Notes: generated from the letters alone by a model not told the origin. A DNA stretch of 64,000 nucleotides from Rhizobium sp. R634 (GCF_002211305.1 NZ_LOKW01000001.1:496001-560000); one strand, 5' to 3'. Shown: positions 16,857-26,533, counted from the first letter of the stretch. Translations and numbers: made by a program.

Positions 16857-18794
16857 ATGCCCAATGAAATTCTGTCTCGCGGTGTCACCCGCCGCGCCGT
16901 TCTCGGTGGCATGGCCGGCGCTGCGGCACTGTCCATCGCCGGGCGCGCTTTTGCGGCGGGCGGCGAGGCGCCTGCGCTGGCGCAGCTCGTCAAGGACGGC
17001 AAGCTGCCGCCGCTTGCCGAGCGCCTGCCGAAGAAGCCGATGGTCGTGACGCCGTTCGAAAAGGTCGGCACTTATGGCGGTACGCTGCGCCGCGGCTTGC
17101 GCGGTTCATCCGACCATAACGGCATCCTGCGCATGGTCGGCAACCAGAGCCTCGTGCGCTGGAATCTGGAATTTACCGCAGTGGAGCCGAACCTCGCGGA
17201 GCGCTGGGAGGTCAGCGACGACGCGACGCAATTCACCTTCCATCTGATCGAAGGCGTGCGCTGGTCCGACGGCCATCCCTTCACGGCCGACGACGTGGTT
17301 TTTGCCATCGAGGACTGTGTCAAGAACACCGAGCTTTACAGCGCCACGCCGGCGCAGCTTTCCGTCGCCGGCAAGGCGGTCAATGTCGAGAAGATCGACG
17401 ACTATACGGTGAAATTCACCTTTGCCGCGGCCAACGCGCTCTACCTGGAAAACCTCGCCACGCCGCTCGGCCAGCATCCGACGCTCTTCCCCAAGCATTA
17501 TTGCAGCCAGTTCCTGCCGAAATATAACCCGAACATCGAGGCCGATGCCAAGAAGGCAGGCGTCACCAGCTGGACGGAACTCTTCCGCAGCCGCTGCGGC
17601 GATATCGAGATCCCGACCAGATGGGGCAATGTCGACAAGCCGACGCTTGATCCCTGGGTCGTCAAGGAACCCTATGTCGGCGGTGCGACGCGCGTCGTCA
17701 TGACCCGCAACCCTTATTTCTGGCAGGTCGATACGTCAGGCAACCAGCTTCCCTATATCGATGAGGTCAATTTCGGCATTTCGCAGGATGTGGAATCGCT
17801 GATGCTGAACGTCATCTCCGGGAAGATCGACATCCAGGAGCGCCATATCAGCGTGCTCGCCAACAAGCCGACGCTCTCCCAGAACATGCAGAAGGGCGAT
17901 TACCGCTTGCTGACGCTCGTTCCCTCGGCCGCGCAGCAGTGCCAGATCTATTTCAACATCACCCACAAAGATCCTGCCATGCGCAAGATGTTTGCCGACA
18001 AGGCGTTCCGGCAGGCGCTTTCGATCGGCATCAATCGCCAGGAACTGATCGACATCGTCTATTTCGGCCAGAGCGAGCCTTACCAAGCCGGACCGCGTCC
18101 GACCCATCCCTGGTACCATGAGAAATATGCGCGCCAGTTCACCGAATATGATCCCGACAAGGCGGGCGCCATGCTTGACGAGGCCGGCTACAAGAAGGGC
18201 GGCGACGGCATGCGCGTTCGGCCGGACGGGCAGAAGGTGTTCTTCTCGATCGACGTCATCCCGACGCTCTATCCGGACCTCGTCGACGCGCTCGAACTGG
18301 TCAAGGCGCACTGGGCCCAGATCGGCGTCGACATGAAGGTCAACACGATCGAGCGTGCGCTCTATTATACCCGCGGCGACGACAACGCCCATGATGCGGC
18401 CGTCTGGCCGGGACCGGGCGGTCTCGACCCGATGCTCGATCCGCGCGACTTCTTCGCCTTCCATCCGCAGGGGTCGCGCTACGCCATTCCGTGGACGCTT
18501 TGGTATACGTCCAACGGCGCGCGCGGCGAAGAGCCGCCGGAAAGCCAGAAGAAGCGCATGAAGCTCTTCGACGAGGCGCGGTCTACGGCCGATCTCGACA
18601 AGCGCGGCGCGATCATGAAGCAAATCTTCGACATTGCGGCGGAGGAATTCGAGACCGTCGGGCTTTGCCTCGCCGTCGGCGGCTTCGGCATCATCCGCAA
18701 CAATCTGCGCAACGTGCCCGAGAAGGAGCCGGACAGCTGGTCCTGGCCCAATCCCGGTCCCGCGCTGCCGCAACAATTCACCTTCACGAGCTGA
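16857..18794 (+). CDS. Oligopeptide-family ABC transporter solute-binding protein, Tat-exported
   Basis: 645 residues, longer than the usual 520-540 for the family and close to the long binding proteins of sugar-type Opp transporters such as rhizobial AgpA. The N-terminus has a twin-arginine signal (GVTRRAVLGGMAGAAALSIA, cleavage near AFA-AG, residue 33). SBP_bac_5 signatures are NLAERWEVSDDATQFTFHL, DGHPFTADDVVFAIEDCV and FRQALSIGINRQELIDIVYF. It opens the plus-strand operon with two permeases and a fused ATPase, and the two dehydratases downstream argue for a carbohydrate ligand. Confidence 0.9.
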   Translation: MPNEILSRGVTRRAVLGGMAGAAALSIAGRAFAAGGEAPALAQLVKDGKLPPLAERLPKKPMVVTPFEKVGTYGGTLRRGLRGSSDHNGILRMVGNQSLVRWNLEFTAVEPNLAERWEVSDDATQFTFHLIEGVRWSDGHPFTADDVVFAIEDCVKNTELYSATPAQLSVAGKAVNVEKIDDYTVKFTFAAANALYLENLATPLGQHPTLFPKHYCSQFLPKYNPNIEADAKKAGVTSWTELFRSRCGDIEIPTRWGNVDKPTLDPWVVKEPYVGGATRVVMTRNPYFWQVDTSGNQLPYIDEVNFGISQDVESLMLNVISGKIDIQERHISVLANKPTLSQNMQKGDYRLLTLVPSAAQQCQIYFNITHKDPAMRKMFADKAFRQALSIGINRQELIDIVYFGQSEPYQAGPRPTHPWYHEKYARQFTEYDPDKAGAMLDEAGYKKGGDGMRVRPDGQKVFFSIDVIPTLYPDLVDALELVKAHWAQIGVDMKVNTIERALYYTRGDDNAHDAAVWPGPGGLDPMLDPRDFFAFHPQGSRYAIPWTLWYTSNGARGEEPPESQKKRMKLFDEARSTADLDKRGAIMKQIFDIAAEEFETVGLCLAVGGFGIIRNNLRNVPEKEPDSWSWPNPGPALPQQFTFTS

Positions 18795-18806
18795 TGTCGA
18801 TCTTCG

Positions 18807-18893
18807 AGCGCCGTACCTTCGGGCACGGCGCTTTCATTCAGGTTCGCCCTCCGAAACCTTGCCGGCCCTAAAGGCCGAAGGGGACGGAGGGCG
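18807..18893 (+). terminator. Two consecutive hairpins between binding protein and permease genes
   Basis: Hairpin one pairs AGCGCCGT (18807-18814) with ACGGCGCT (18825-18832) and is followed by TTTC. Hairpin two pairs CGCCCTCCG (18845-18853) with CGGAGGGCG (18885-18893), with further pairing of GGCC inside. They fill most of the 123-bp gap before the permease start at 18918. They likely act as partial terminator or 3' stabiliser so the binding protein is made in excess. Confidence 0.6.
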
Positions 18894-18917
18894 GCGTCCA
18901 CGTCGGGAGACGCCTCA

Positions 18918-19904
18918 ATGCTGGTGTTCATCGCCAAACGCTTTTTATGGATGATTCCATCGCTTTTCGCCGTCAGCTTCCTGGCTTTCGTGCTGATCCA
19001 GCTGCCGCCGGGCGACTATGTCACGACCTATATCGCGACGCTCGCGGCATCCAATGAAATCGTCGACCAGAACACGGCCGCGCAACTGCGCGAGCGCTTC
19101 GGCCTCGATGATCCGATGCTCGTCCAATATTTCAAATGGATATGGGGAATCCTCTCGCGCGGCGATTTCGGCATCTCCTTCGAATGGCAGCAGCCGGTCT
19201 CGGATCTGATCTGGGAGCGGATGGCGCTGACGCTCGTTCTGGCGCTCTCGACATTGATCGCCACCTGGGCGATCGCGCTGCCGATCGGCGTCTTCTCCGC
19301 CGTGAAGAAATATTCGATCGGCGACTATTTCTTCACCGCCTTCACCTTCTTCGGCCTGTCCATCCCGTCTTTCCTGCTGGCGCTGGTGCTGATGTATGTG
19401 GCGGCGGTCGAGTTCGGCCAGGATGTCGGCGGGCTCTTCTCGCCGGAATATGAGACCGCCTCCTGGAGCATTGCCAAGATGCTCGATCTGCTGAGCCATC
19501 TCTGGCTTCCCGTCATCATTCTCGCCGTTTCTTCGACGGCAAGCCTCATCCGCGTCATGCGCGCCAACATGCTGGACGAGTTGCCGAAACCCTACGTGGT
19601 CACGGCACGGGCGAAGGGTCTCTCCGAATTCCGCCTGCTGATGAAATATCCTCTGATGATCGCGCTCAACCCGTTCATCTCGACGATCGCCTGGCTGCTG
19701 CCCAACCTGATTTCCGGTTCGGTCGTCGTCGCCATCGTCCTCAATCTGCCGACGGCAGCACCCCTCCTGCTACAGGCGCTGATGGCGCAGGACATGTATC
19801 TCGCCGGCGCCTTCGTGCTCCTGATCTGCGCGCTGACGCTGATCGGCTCCCTTATCAGCGACATTCTTCTGGCGCTGGTCGATCCCCGCATCCGCTTGGA
19901 ATAG
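18918..19904 (+). CDS. Oligopeptide-type ABC transporter permease (OppB-like)
   Basis: 328 residues. The first helix FLWMIPSLFAVSFLAFVLIQL and the periplasmic part QLRERFGLDDPMLVQYFKWIWGILSRGDFG follow the OppB pattern. The cytoplasmic EAA loop is KPYVVTARAKGLSEFRLLMKYPL. The C-terminus ISDILLALVDPRIRLE is the usual OppB ending. Six membrane helices are expected. It forms the channel with the product of 19914-21035. ATG 18918 directly precedes the first helix. Confidence 0.9.
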   Translation: MLVFIAKRFLWMIPSLFAVSFLAFVLIQLPPGDYVTTYIATLAASNEIVDQNTAAQLRERFGLDDPMLVQYFKWIWGILSRGDFGISFEWQQPVSDLIWERMALTLVLALSTLIATWAIALPIGVFSAVKKYSIGDYFFTAFTFFGLSIPSFLLALVLMYVAAVEFGQDVGGLFSPEYETASWSIAKMLDLLSHLWLPVIILAVSSTASLIRVMRANMLDELPKPYVVTARAKGLSEFRLLMKYPLMIALNPFISTIAWLLPNLISGSVVVAIVLNLPTAAPLLLQALMAQDMYLAGAFVLLICALTLIGSLISDILLALVDPRIRLE

Positions 19905-19913
19905 GAGGCTGAT

Positions 19914-21035
19914 GTGGCCGACATCACCATTACAAACCTGCAGCCCGACCGCGCCGCCGTCGCGTCGCAATGGCAGCTCATCTGGTGGGCTTTCCGCCGG
20001 CACAAGCTGGCCATGGTGGCGCTCGTCGTCACCGTGATGATGTATATCGTCGCGCTGGTTCCCGGCTTTTTTGCCATAAACGATCCGAACCTGCAGAATG
20101 CGCGGGCGACTTTTCACCCGCCGCAGAGAGTGCATCTGATCGATACGACGAACGGCTTCTCCTTCGGCCTGCATTATTACCCGATGAAGCTGACCCGCGA
20201 TCCGGAAACGCTCGCCGCCATCTTCAAGGAAGATACGACGAAGCGGATCGACGTGCAGCTCTTCGGGCGCGGCTACGAATATTCCGTGTTCGGCCTCTTC
20301 AACACGAACATCCACCTCCTCGCCTCGCCGGACAAGACCACGCCGCTGCTTCTCTTCGGAGCCGACCGGCTTGGGCGCGACGTCTTCAGCCGGACGGTGC
20401 AGGGTTCGCAAGTCTCCCTGTCCATCGGCCTTGTCGGCGTCTTCTTCTCGCTGATGCTCGGCATCGTGCTTGGCGGCATCTCGGGATACTACGGCGGCCG
20501 CATCGATTTCTTCATGCAGCGGCTGATCGATTTCGTCCTGGCGCTACCGACCATCCCGATCTGGCTGGCGATGGCGGCAGCGCTGCCGCAGGGTTGGCCG
20601 GCGACGCTGCAATATATGATGATCACCATTATCCTGTCGCTAACCGGCTGGGCGCAGCTCGCCCGCGTCGTGCGCGGCCGCTTCCTGTCGCTGCGCACCG
20701 AGGAGTTCGTCGCCGCCGCAAGGCTCGACGGCGTTCGCGAAAGACGCATCATTTTCCGCCATATGCTGCCGAGTTTCGCGAGCCACATCATCGCTTCGAT
20801 CACCCTTGCGGTGCCGGCGATGATCCTCGCCGAAACCTCGCTCTCTTTCCTGGGGCTCGGGCTGCAGCCGCCGACGATCTCCTGGGGCGTGCTGCTGCGC
20901 GAGGCCCAGAACATCCGCTCGATCGCCACCGCACCCTGGCTCTTCATGCCGGGCTGCGCCGTCGTGGTCGCCGTCATGGCGCTCAACCTTCTCGGCGACG
21001 GCCTGCGCGATGCGGCCGACCCCTACAACAAATGA
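19914..21035 (+). CDS. Oligopeptide-type ABC transporter permease (OppC-like)
   Basis: 373 residues starting at GTG 19914 with AGGAGG four bases upstream. It is longer than a standard OppC (about 300) because of a large periplasmic insert after the first helix, roughly residues 50-135, that contains FHPPQRVHLIDTTNGFSF and LFGRGYEYSVFGL. Such inserts are typical of the sugar-type branch of this permease family. OppC motifs follow: LFGADRLGRDVFSRTVQGS and the EAA loop EEFVAAARLDGVRERRIIFRHMLPS. The C-terminus NLLGDGLRDAADPYNK is canonical. Confidence 0.9.
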   Translation: MADITITNLQPDRAAVASQWQLIWWAFRRHKLAMVALVVTVMMYIVALVPGFFAINDPNLQNARATFHPPQRVHLIDTTNGFSFGLHYYPMKLTRDPETLAAIFKEDTTKRIDVQLFGRGYEYSVFGLFNTNIHLLASPDKTTPLLLFGADRLGRDVFSRTVQGSQVSLSIGLVGVFFSLMLGIVLGGISGYYGGRIDFFMQRLIDFVLALPTIPIWLAMAAALPQGWPATLQYMMITIILSLTGWAQLARVVRGRFLSLRTEEFVAAARLDGVRERRIIFRHMLPSFASHIIASITLAVPAMILAETSLSFLGLGLQPPTISWGVLLREAQNIRSIATAPWLFMPGCAVVVAVMALNLLGDGLRDAADPYNK

Positions 21036-21042
21036 GGCCGGC

Positions 21043-22764
21043 ATGACCGATATCATTCCCATTGCCGGCAGGCCGCTGCTCGAGGTGAAGAACCTCACGG
21101 TCGAATTCCGTCTGCGCACCGGCGTCTTCCGCGCCGTCCGCGATCTCTCCTTCTCGATCGAACCGGGCAAGACGCTCTGCGTCGTCGGTGAAAGCGGCTC
21201 CGGCAAGTCGGTGACGGCGCGCTCGATCCTGCAGATCGTCGATGCGCCCGGCCGCATTGCCGGCGGATCGATCGTCCTGAACGATCAGAAGGGCGTCTCG
21301 ACCGATCTCACCAGCCTCAATCCGCGCGGCCGCCAGATCCGCGCGATCCGCGGCCGCGACATCGCCATGATCTTCCAGGAGCCGATGTCGTCGCTGTCGC
21401 CGATCCACACGGTCGGCAACCAGATCGTCGAGGCGCTTCGCCTTCACACCCGGATGAGCAAGGCGGAGGCGCGGGCGGAAGCCATGTCGCTGCTGAAGCA
21501 GGTGGAAATTCCCTCGCCGGAAAAGGCGCTGGATCGTTATGCCTTCCAATATTCCGGCGGCATGCGCCAGCGCGCGATGATCGCCATGGCGCTCGCTTGC
21601 AAACCGCAGCTCCTGATCGCCGACGAACCGACCACCGCCCTCGACGTCACGACCCAGGCCGAGATCCTTGACCTGATCGCCCGGCTGCAGAAGGCCAACG
21701 GCATGGCCGTGCTGTTCATCACCCATGATATGGGCGTGGTGGCGCAGATCGCCGACGACGTGCTGGTCATGCACAATGGCGTGGCGAAGGAATACGGACC
21801 GGTCGAGCAGATTTTCCACGCACCGCAGGACGACTACACCCGCATGCTGATCGGCTCGGTCCTGAAGCTGGAGCAAAAGGCTGAGATCCGCCTGGCGCGG
21901 CCGCCGCTCGACAGGACGAAGGCGCCGATCCTCGAGCTGCGCAACGTCTCGATGGATTTCGGCGAGGTGAAGGCTCTGAACGATGTCTCCATCTCGCTGC
22001 TGCCGGGCGAAACGCTTGGCATCGTCGGCGAGAGCGGTTCCGGCAAGACGACCATGGGCCGCTCGATCATGCGGCTGATCGATCCCTCCGCAGGCGAAAT
22101 CCTCTATCGCAATGCCGGCGGCGACATCATCGATCTGGCGACGGCGAAAGGGCCTACGCTTGCGGCCGCACGCCGCGAATTGCGGATGGTGTTCCAGGAT
22201 CCCTTCGGCTCGCTCAATCCGCGCATGACCGTCTCGCAGATCATCGGCGAACCGCTGCTGGTCAACGGTATCGCCAGGGGACGGGCGCTGGATGAGCGCG
22301 TCTGCCACCTCATGGATCAGGTCGGTCTCGATCCGCGGGCGCGCGAGCGCTATCCGCATGCCTTCTCCGGCGGCCAGCGCCAGCGCATCGGCATCGCCCG
22401 CGCCATCACGCTCGATCCGCGCGTCATCGTCGCCGACGAGGCGACCTCGGCGCTCGACGTCTCCGTGCGCTCGCAGGTGCTCGATCTTCTCATGCGCCTG
22501 CAGGACCAGCTCGGGCTCGCCTATATCTTCATCAGCCATGACATCGGCGTCATCCGCTACATGTGCGACCGCGTCGGCGTCATGTACAAGGGCCAACTCG
22601 TCGAAATCGGCGATGCGGAAAAGGTCTGCAGCACGCCCGAGCACGCCTATACGCAGGCCCTCCTTTCGGCGATCCCGCGCCCCGATCCGCGCGACCGGGA
22701 TCATTCCAGGCGTTTCCGCTATGTCGAGCCGGAGAACCTGAAGAACGGGAGCTCTCAGAGATGA
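21043..22764 (+). CDS. Fused double ATPase of an oligopeptide-type ABC transporter (OppDF-like)
   Basis: 573 residues with two complete nucleotide-binding domains in one chain. Domain one: Walker A GESGSGKS (near residue 48), signature [15 protein letters not shown], Walker [13 protein letters not shown]. Domain two begins near residue 295: Walker [10 protein letters not shown], signature [15 protein letters not shown], Walker [13 protein letters not shown], where the usual Pro after Glu is Ala. It replaces the separate DppD and DppF proteins of the neighbouring operon. ATG 21043 is taken because upstream codons overlap the permease gene. The stop overlaps the next start by four bases. Confidence 0.93.
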   Translation: MTDIIPIAGRPLLEVKNLTVEFRLRTGVFRAVRDLSFSIEPGKTLCVVGESGSGKSVTARSILQIVDAPGRIAGGSIVLNDQKGVSTDLTSLNPRGRQIRAIRGRDIAMIFQEPMSSLSPIHTVGNQIVEALRLHTRMSKAEARAEAMSLLKQVEIPSPEKALDRYAFQYSGGMRQRAMIAMALACKPQLLIADEPTTALDVTTQAEILDLIARLQKANGMAVLFITHDMGVVAQIADDVLVMHNGVAKEYGPVEQIFHAPQDDYTRMLIGSVLKLEQKAEIRLARPPLDRTKAPILELRNVSMDFGEVKALNDVSISLLPGETLGIVGESGSGKTTMGRSIMRLIDPSAGEILYRNAGGDIIDLATAKGPTLAAARRELRMVFQDPFGSLNPRMTVSQIIGEPLLVNGIARGRALDERVCHLMDQVGLDPRARERYPHAFSGGQRQRIGIARAITLDPRVIVADEATSALDVSVRSQVLDLLMRLQDQLGLAYIFISHDIGVIRYMCDRVGVMYKGQLVEIGDAEKVCSTPEHAYTQALLSAIPRPDPRDRDHSRRFRYVEPENLKNGSSQR

Positions 22765-23978
22765 AGATCACCGGTATCAGAACATTTCTCATGCATGTCG
22801 GCCAGCCGGACCCTTCGAAATGGGCATCCGATCGACAGGCCGGCAGCGGCACCTCCAAGCCATTCGGCGGCACCAGGAACTGGCTCTTCTTGAAGATCGA
22901 TACCGACGAGGGCATCACCGGCATCGGCGAATGCTCGGGCTGGCCGCGTGTCGTCGAGACGGCGATCCGCGATCTTGCGCCGCTGCTGATCGGCGAGGAT
23001 CCCGCCCATATCGAGCGCCTCTGGCAGAAGATGCATATCGCCATGATGGGTCACGGCATGCTTGGCACGGTCGGAGGCGGCGCGATGACCGGCATCGACA
23101 TGGCGCTCTGGGATATCAAGGGCAAGGCGCTCGGCGTGCCCGTCTGGATGCTGCTCGGCGGCAAGGTGCGCGACAGGATCCCGATCTATTCGCATGCGAA
23201 TACGCCCGAGGGGGCGCTTGCTCTCAAGGAGCGCGGCATCAAGGCGATCAAATGCGGCGGTGTGGCCGATCCCGTCCGCAAGGTTGCCGCCCTGCGCGAT
23301 GCCGTCGGCGACGACATGGATATCGCGATCGACCTGCACGGGCCGCCATGGCTGACACCCGCGGATGCCTGCCGGCTGGTGCGGGCGCTCGAGCCCTATG
23401 AGCTCATGTGGGTGGAAGATCCGATCGCGCCGGACAATCTCGAAGGCTACAAGCGCATCCGCGATGCAGCGCATCTGCCGCTTGCGGCCGGCGAGCGCTC
23501 GGCCACCATCTTCGGCGAGCGCGAACTGATCGAGAAAGAGCTGGTCGATGTGATGCAGCCGGATACCGGCCGGGCGGGCGGCATCACCCAGATGAAGAAG
23601 ATCGCCGCCATGGCCGAGGCGCATCATATCCAGATGGCGCCGCATTCCGGCTCGCTCGGGCCGGTGGCGGAATATGCGGCGTTGCATCTGCTCGCCGCCA
23701 TCCCGAATGCGCTCATTCTCGAACGGCTAGACGATGATTGGGAGGGCCGCCGCCAGACGATCGTGCCGCACCCGCAGCAGGTTGACGGCCTGATCGCAGT
23801 GCCTGACGCCCCGGGACTCGGCTGCGATATCGACGAAGAATTCGTCGCGCGCTTCCCGAGCGGCGGCAATGTCTCCGTGCCCGTGCCGCAGACAAGCGGC
23901 GCCTACAATCCCGGAACCTATGACCAGCACGTTTACGTGCAGACGCGCGTGGCGCGCCGCAACTATTTCAATCGCTAG
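22761..23978 (+). CDS. Enolase-superfamily sugar-acid dehydratase (mandelate racemase/MLE family), first copy
   Basis: 405 residues. The capping domain ([34 protein letters not shown]) precedes a TIM barrel. Metal ligands read as Asp in AIDLHGPPW, Glu in MWVEDPIAPDN and Glu in LAAGERSATIF; the histidine in DLHG and that in MAPHSGSLGP are candidate acid and base. The D-x-H pattern is that of galactonate, gluconate and mannonate dehydratases rather than of mandelate racemase itself. It should dehydrate an aldonate or aldarate to the 2-keto-3-deoxy acid. ATG 22761 overlaps the ATPase stop, so it belongs to the transporter operon. Confidence 0.88.
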   Translation: MKITGIRTFLMHVGQPDPSKWASDRQAGSGTSKPFGGTRNWLFLKIDTDEGITGIGECSGWPRVVETAIRDLAPLLIGEDPAHIERLWQKMHIAMMGHGMLGTVGGGAMTGIDMALWDIKGKALGVPVWMLLGGKVRDRIPIYSHANTPEGALALKERGIKAIKCGGVADPVRKVAALRDAVGDDMDIAIDLHGPPWLTPADACRLVRALEPYELMWVEDPIAPDNLEGYKRIRDAAHLPLAAGERSATIFGERELIEKELVDVMQPDTGRAGGITQMKKIAAMAEAHHIQMAPHSGSLGPVAEYAALHLLAAIPNALILERLDDDWEGRRQTIVPHPQQVDGLIAVPDAPGLGCDIDEEFVARFPSGGNVSVPVPQTSGAYNPGTYDQHVYVQTRVARRNYFNR

Positions 23979-23990
23979 AAGGACAGACTG

Positions 23991-25178
23991 ATGAAGATCG
24001 ACCGGATGCGGGTTTTCATGACCCGCGACAAGGACCGCCCCCGCGTGATCGTCGCGCTCGACACCGATGACGGGCTCACCGGCTGGGGCGAATGCTACAA
24101 TCACGGCCCGGACAAGGCGCTGCCGCCGCTGCTCGACTACCTCTACGGATTTATATCGGGCCAGGACCCGACACGCGTCGAATATCTCGTCAATCTGCTG
24201 ATCCAGCAGAGCCGCTTCCCGCCAGGCGCGCTCGGCCTTGCCGCGATCTCCGCGCTCGACCATTGCTTATGGGACCTCGCGGCCAAGGCGGCGAACGTGC
24301 CTGTCTACAAGCTGCTCGGCGGCGAGGTGCGCGACCGCATCAAGGTCTATGCCGGGGTCTATACCGCCCCCGATGCCCCGGCGGCCCGCGAGGAGTTCGA
24401 TCGCCTCAAGGAAGGCTGGGGTTTCACCGCCTTCAAGCTCAGCCCCTGGCGGATCGACATGCACTCCAATCGCTGGGGCAATGTCGTGAAGGCCTCGGCG
24501 GATTATTTCCGCTCGCTTCGAGAGACGGTCAGCGACGAATACGAGATCGCCTTCGACGCCCATGCCAAGATCTTCGAGCCGATCGCCGCGCGCCAACTCG
24601 GCAATGCGCTGGCGCCCTACGATCCTCTGTTCTTCGAGGAGCCGCTGCGTCCGGAGAATATCGAGGCTTGGGGCGACTTGAAGCAGGGCCTCAACTGCAC
24701 GCTTGCGACCGGTGAATCGCTCTATAACAGGAACGAGTTCCTGCGGCTGCTGCAGGTCAAGGGCGCCGATCTCATCCAGCCCGATATCTGCGTCGTCGGC
24801 GGCATCAGCGAAATGCGCCGTATCGCCACCCTTGCCGAAGCCTTCTTCGTCGGCGTGGCGCCGCACAATCCGATGGGGCCGCTGGCCACCGCCGTCAACG
24901 TGCATTTCTCGGCCGCGGCGCAGAATTTCCGCATCCTCGAGTACCGGCTTCCCAAGGGACAGGCCTATGTCTATGGCGGGCTCGATATCGAGCAGCGGCA
25001 GGGCGAAACCCGCTACGTCGTCGATCCCTACCTGCCGAAGGACGGTTATCTCGAACTGCGTCCCGACCGGCCGGGCTGGGGCGTCGAAATGGACGAGAAG
25101 GCAATGCAGGAGGAAGGCTACATCCATTGGCAGCGGCGCGTGCCGAAGCGGCCTGATGGTTCCTACGCCTTCGCTTGA
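23991..25178 (+). CDS. Enolase-superfamily sugar-acid dehydratase (galactonate dehydratase-like), second copy
   Basis: 395 residues, twelve bases downstream of the first dehydratase. Metal ligands are in IAFDAHAKIFEP (Asp, with D-x-H), LFFEEPLRPEN (Glu) and LATGESLYNRNEF (Glu); the C-terminal base is in VAPHNPMGPLA. The pattern fits the DgoD branch. It differs clearly from its neighbour, so the two are not a recent duplication and may act on different epimers or on successive intermediates. The cytoplasmic product would be a 2-keto-3-deoxy sugar acid, the expected substrate of the DHDPS-family protein at 13064-14014. Confidence 0.88.
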   Translation: MKIDRMRVFMTRDKDRPRVIVALDTDDGLTGWGECYNHGPDKALPPLLDYLYGFISGQDPTRVEYLVNLLIQQSRFPPGALGLAAISALDHCLWDLAAKAANVPVYKLLGGEVRDRIKVYAGVYTAPDAPAAREEFDRLKEGWGFTAFKLSPWRIDMHSNRWGNVVKASADYFRSLRETVSDEYEIAFDAHAKIFEPIAARQLGNALAPYDPLFFEEPLRPENIEAWGDLKQGLNCTLATGESLYNRNEFLRLLQVKGADLIQPDICVVGGISEMRRIATLAEAFFVGVAPHNPMGPLATAVNVHFSAAAQNFRILEYRLPKGQAYVYGGLDIEQRQGETRYVVDPYLPKDGYLELRPDRPGWGVEMDEKAMQEEGYIHWQRRVPKRPDGSYAFA

Positions 25179-25242
25179 AGACGTCGCTCGAAAATCGGGA
25201 ATTGGCTGCCGCCGCAGGGAGGCAGCCAATTATTAAAGCGCT

Positions 25243-25815
25243 TTAGGCATCTCTCGGCAGCACCGAGCGGACCCTTGCGATGAAGACATGGAAATCCTGC
25301 ATGAATTTGCGAAGGAAATCGGCGGTGGCGGCGTTCGTGACCTCGCCGTCATCGGTGATCAGTCCCGGCGTGAACTGGATGTATGCTTCCGGGGCATTCA
25401 TCTGGGGAGAGTTGCAGAAGCTGAGCACGCTGCGCAAATTCTGCTGGGCGACGGCTGTGCCTATGGCGCCCGGCGATGTGCCGATGACCGCCGACGGCTT
25501 GCGGGTGAAGGAGTTGGTGCCGTAGGGGCGGCTCGCCCAGTCGATCGCGTTTTTCAGCCCGCCGGGTATGGATCGATTGTATTCGGGCGTGACGAACAGC
25601 ACGGCGTCGACGGCTGCGATATCAGCCTTGAACGCCCTGCCGGCCGGCGGGAAGTCGGCGTCGTAGTCATAGCTGTAGAGCGGCAACTCCTTGAAGGAGA
25701 TCTCCGACATTTCAAGCTCCGGCGGGGCGAGGCGCACCAACGCCTTGGCGAGCTTGCGATTGATCGAGCCCTTGGCGAGGCTCCCGATGAGATAGCCTAC
25801 TTTATGCGTGGTCAT
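25243..25815 (-). CDS. NADPH-dependent FMN reductase (flavodoxin-like quinone/chromate reductase family)
   Basis: 190 residues. The FMN phosphate loop is IGSLAKGSINRKLAKAL at the N-terminus and the flavin-binding signature is FVTPEYNRSIPGGLKNAIDWAS in the middle, both diagnostic of the NADPH_dep_FMN_red family. Members reduce FMN, quinones, azo dyes or chromate in the cytoplasm. ATG 25815 has GGGAGA upstream. It lies 52 bases after the nitroreductase gene on the same strand and probably shares its transcript, which points to a redox-stress or xenobiotic module under the ArsR-type regulator. Confidence 0.9.
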   Translation of the reverse strand: MTTHKVGYLIGSLAKGSINRKLAKALVRLAPPELEMSEISFKELPLYSYDYDADFPPAGRAFKADIAAVDAVLFVTPEYNRSIPGGLKNAIDWASRPYGTNSFTRKPSAVIGTSPGAIGTAVAQQNLRSVLSFCNSPQMNAPEAYIQFTPGLITDDGEVTNAATADFLRKFMQDFHVFIARVRSVLPRDA

Positions 25816-25867
25816 GGCGTTCTCCCGCAAGGATCATGGGAATTTCTTGTGCTTTCAAGGCAAGCAG

Positions 25868-26533
25868 CTAGTCACCGACGAATGTGACCGTCTCGGCGAG
25901 AGGAGCGCGGCCCGTACGGGCAAAATTGATCGCGGGGTCCTCGTACCCGATCGACATGCCGCAGAAGAGGATAAGCCCGTCCGGGGGCGACAAAGCCTCG
26001 GCGACCGTCTCTCGCACCTGTGACCACGCCATTTGCGGGCAGCTGTGCAGGCCTTCGGCGCGCAGCAGCAGCATGACGGTCTGCAGATACATGCCGACGT
26101 CGGCCCATTGGGGCAGGCCGAGCTCACGGTCGATATAGCAGAACAGGGCGGCCGGCGCTCCGAAGCAATTCCAGTTGGCGATCGCTGCCCGCTGGCGCGC
26201 CTCCCAGTCCTCGCGCGCAATGCCGAGCGCGCTGTAACGCTCCTTGCCGAAGGCGGATCGGCGCTCGCCATATGGGGTCTTCAGCGCGGATGGATACATT
26301 TCATATTGCCGCTTGTCCCAAGCTGTGCCGTGAGCCACGCGCTCGACGGCTGATGTCTTGAGTTCGGCCAGCGCCGCGCCGGTCATCACGTAGGTGTTCC
26401 ACGGCTGAATATTCGATCCTGACGGCGACCAGGCCGCGGCGGAGAGCACCCGCTCGAGTATCTCCTTCGCCACAGGCTGGTTCTTGAATCCGCGCACCGA
26501 CCGCCGGCTTGTGACTGCCTCGTATACGTCCAT
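25868..26533 (-). CDS. Nitroreductase family protein
   Basis: 221 residues. The N-terminal FMN-binding arginines are in VTSRRSVRGFKNQPV, and AAWSPSGSNIQPWNTYVM is the second flavin-contact motif. The C-terminal part has PQWADVGMYLQTVMLLLRAEGL, which is typical, and the end GYEDPAINFARTGRAPLAE. It is a homodimeric FMN oxidoreductase; substrate unknown. Three in-frame ATGs lie close together (26545, 26539, 26533); 26533 is chosen because GGAGATG precedes it by a proper distance. Confidence 0.9.
   Translation of the reverse strand: MDVYEAVTSRRSVRGFKNQPVAKEILERVLSAAAWSPSGSNIQPWNTYVMTGAALAELKTSAVERVAHGTAWDKRQYEMYPSALKTPYGERRSAFGKERYSALGIAREDWEARQRAAIANWNCFGAPAALFCYIDRELGLPQWADVGMYLQTVMLLLRAEGLHSCPQMAWSQVRETVAEALSPPDGLILFCGMSIGYEDPAINFARTGRAPLAETVTFVGD

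Noticed and set aside
20983..22704. 573-codon open frame on the minus strand
   Set aside because: Antisense to the fused ATPase gene, whose Walker and signature motifs are complete on the plus strand.
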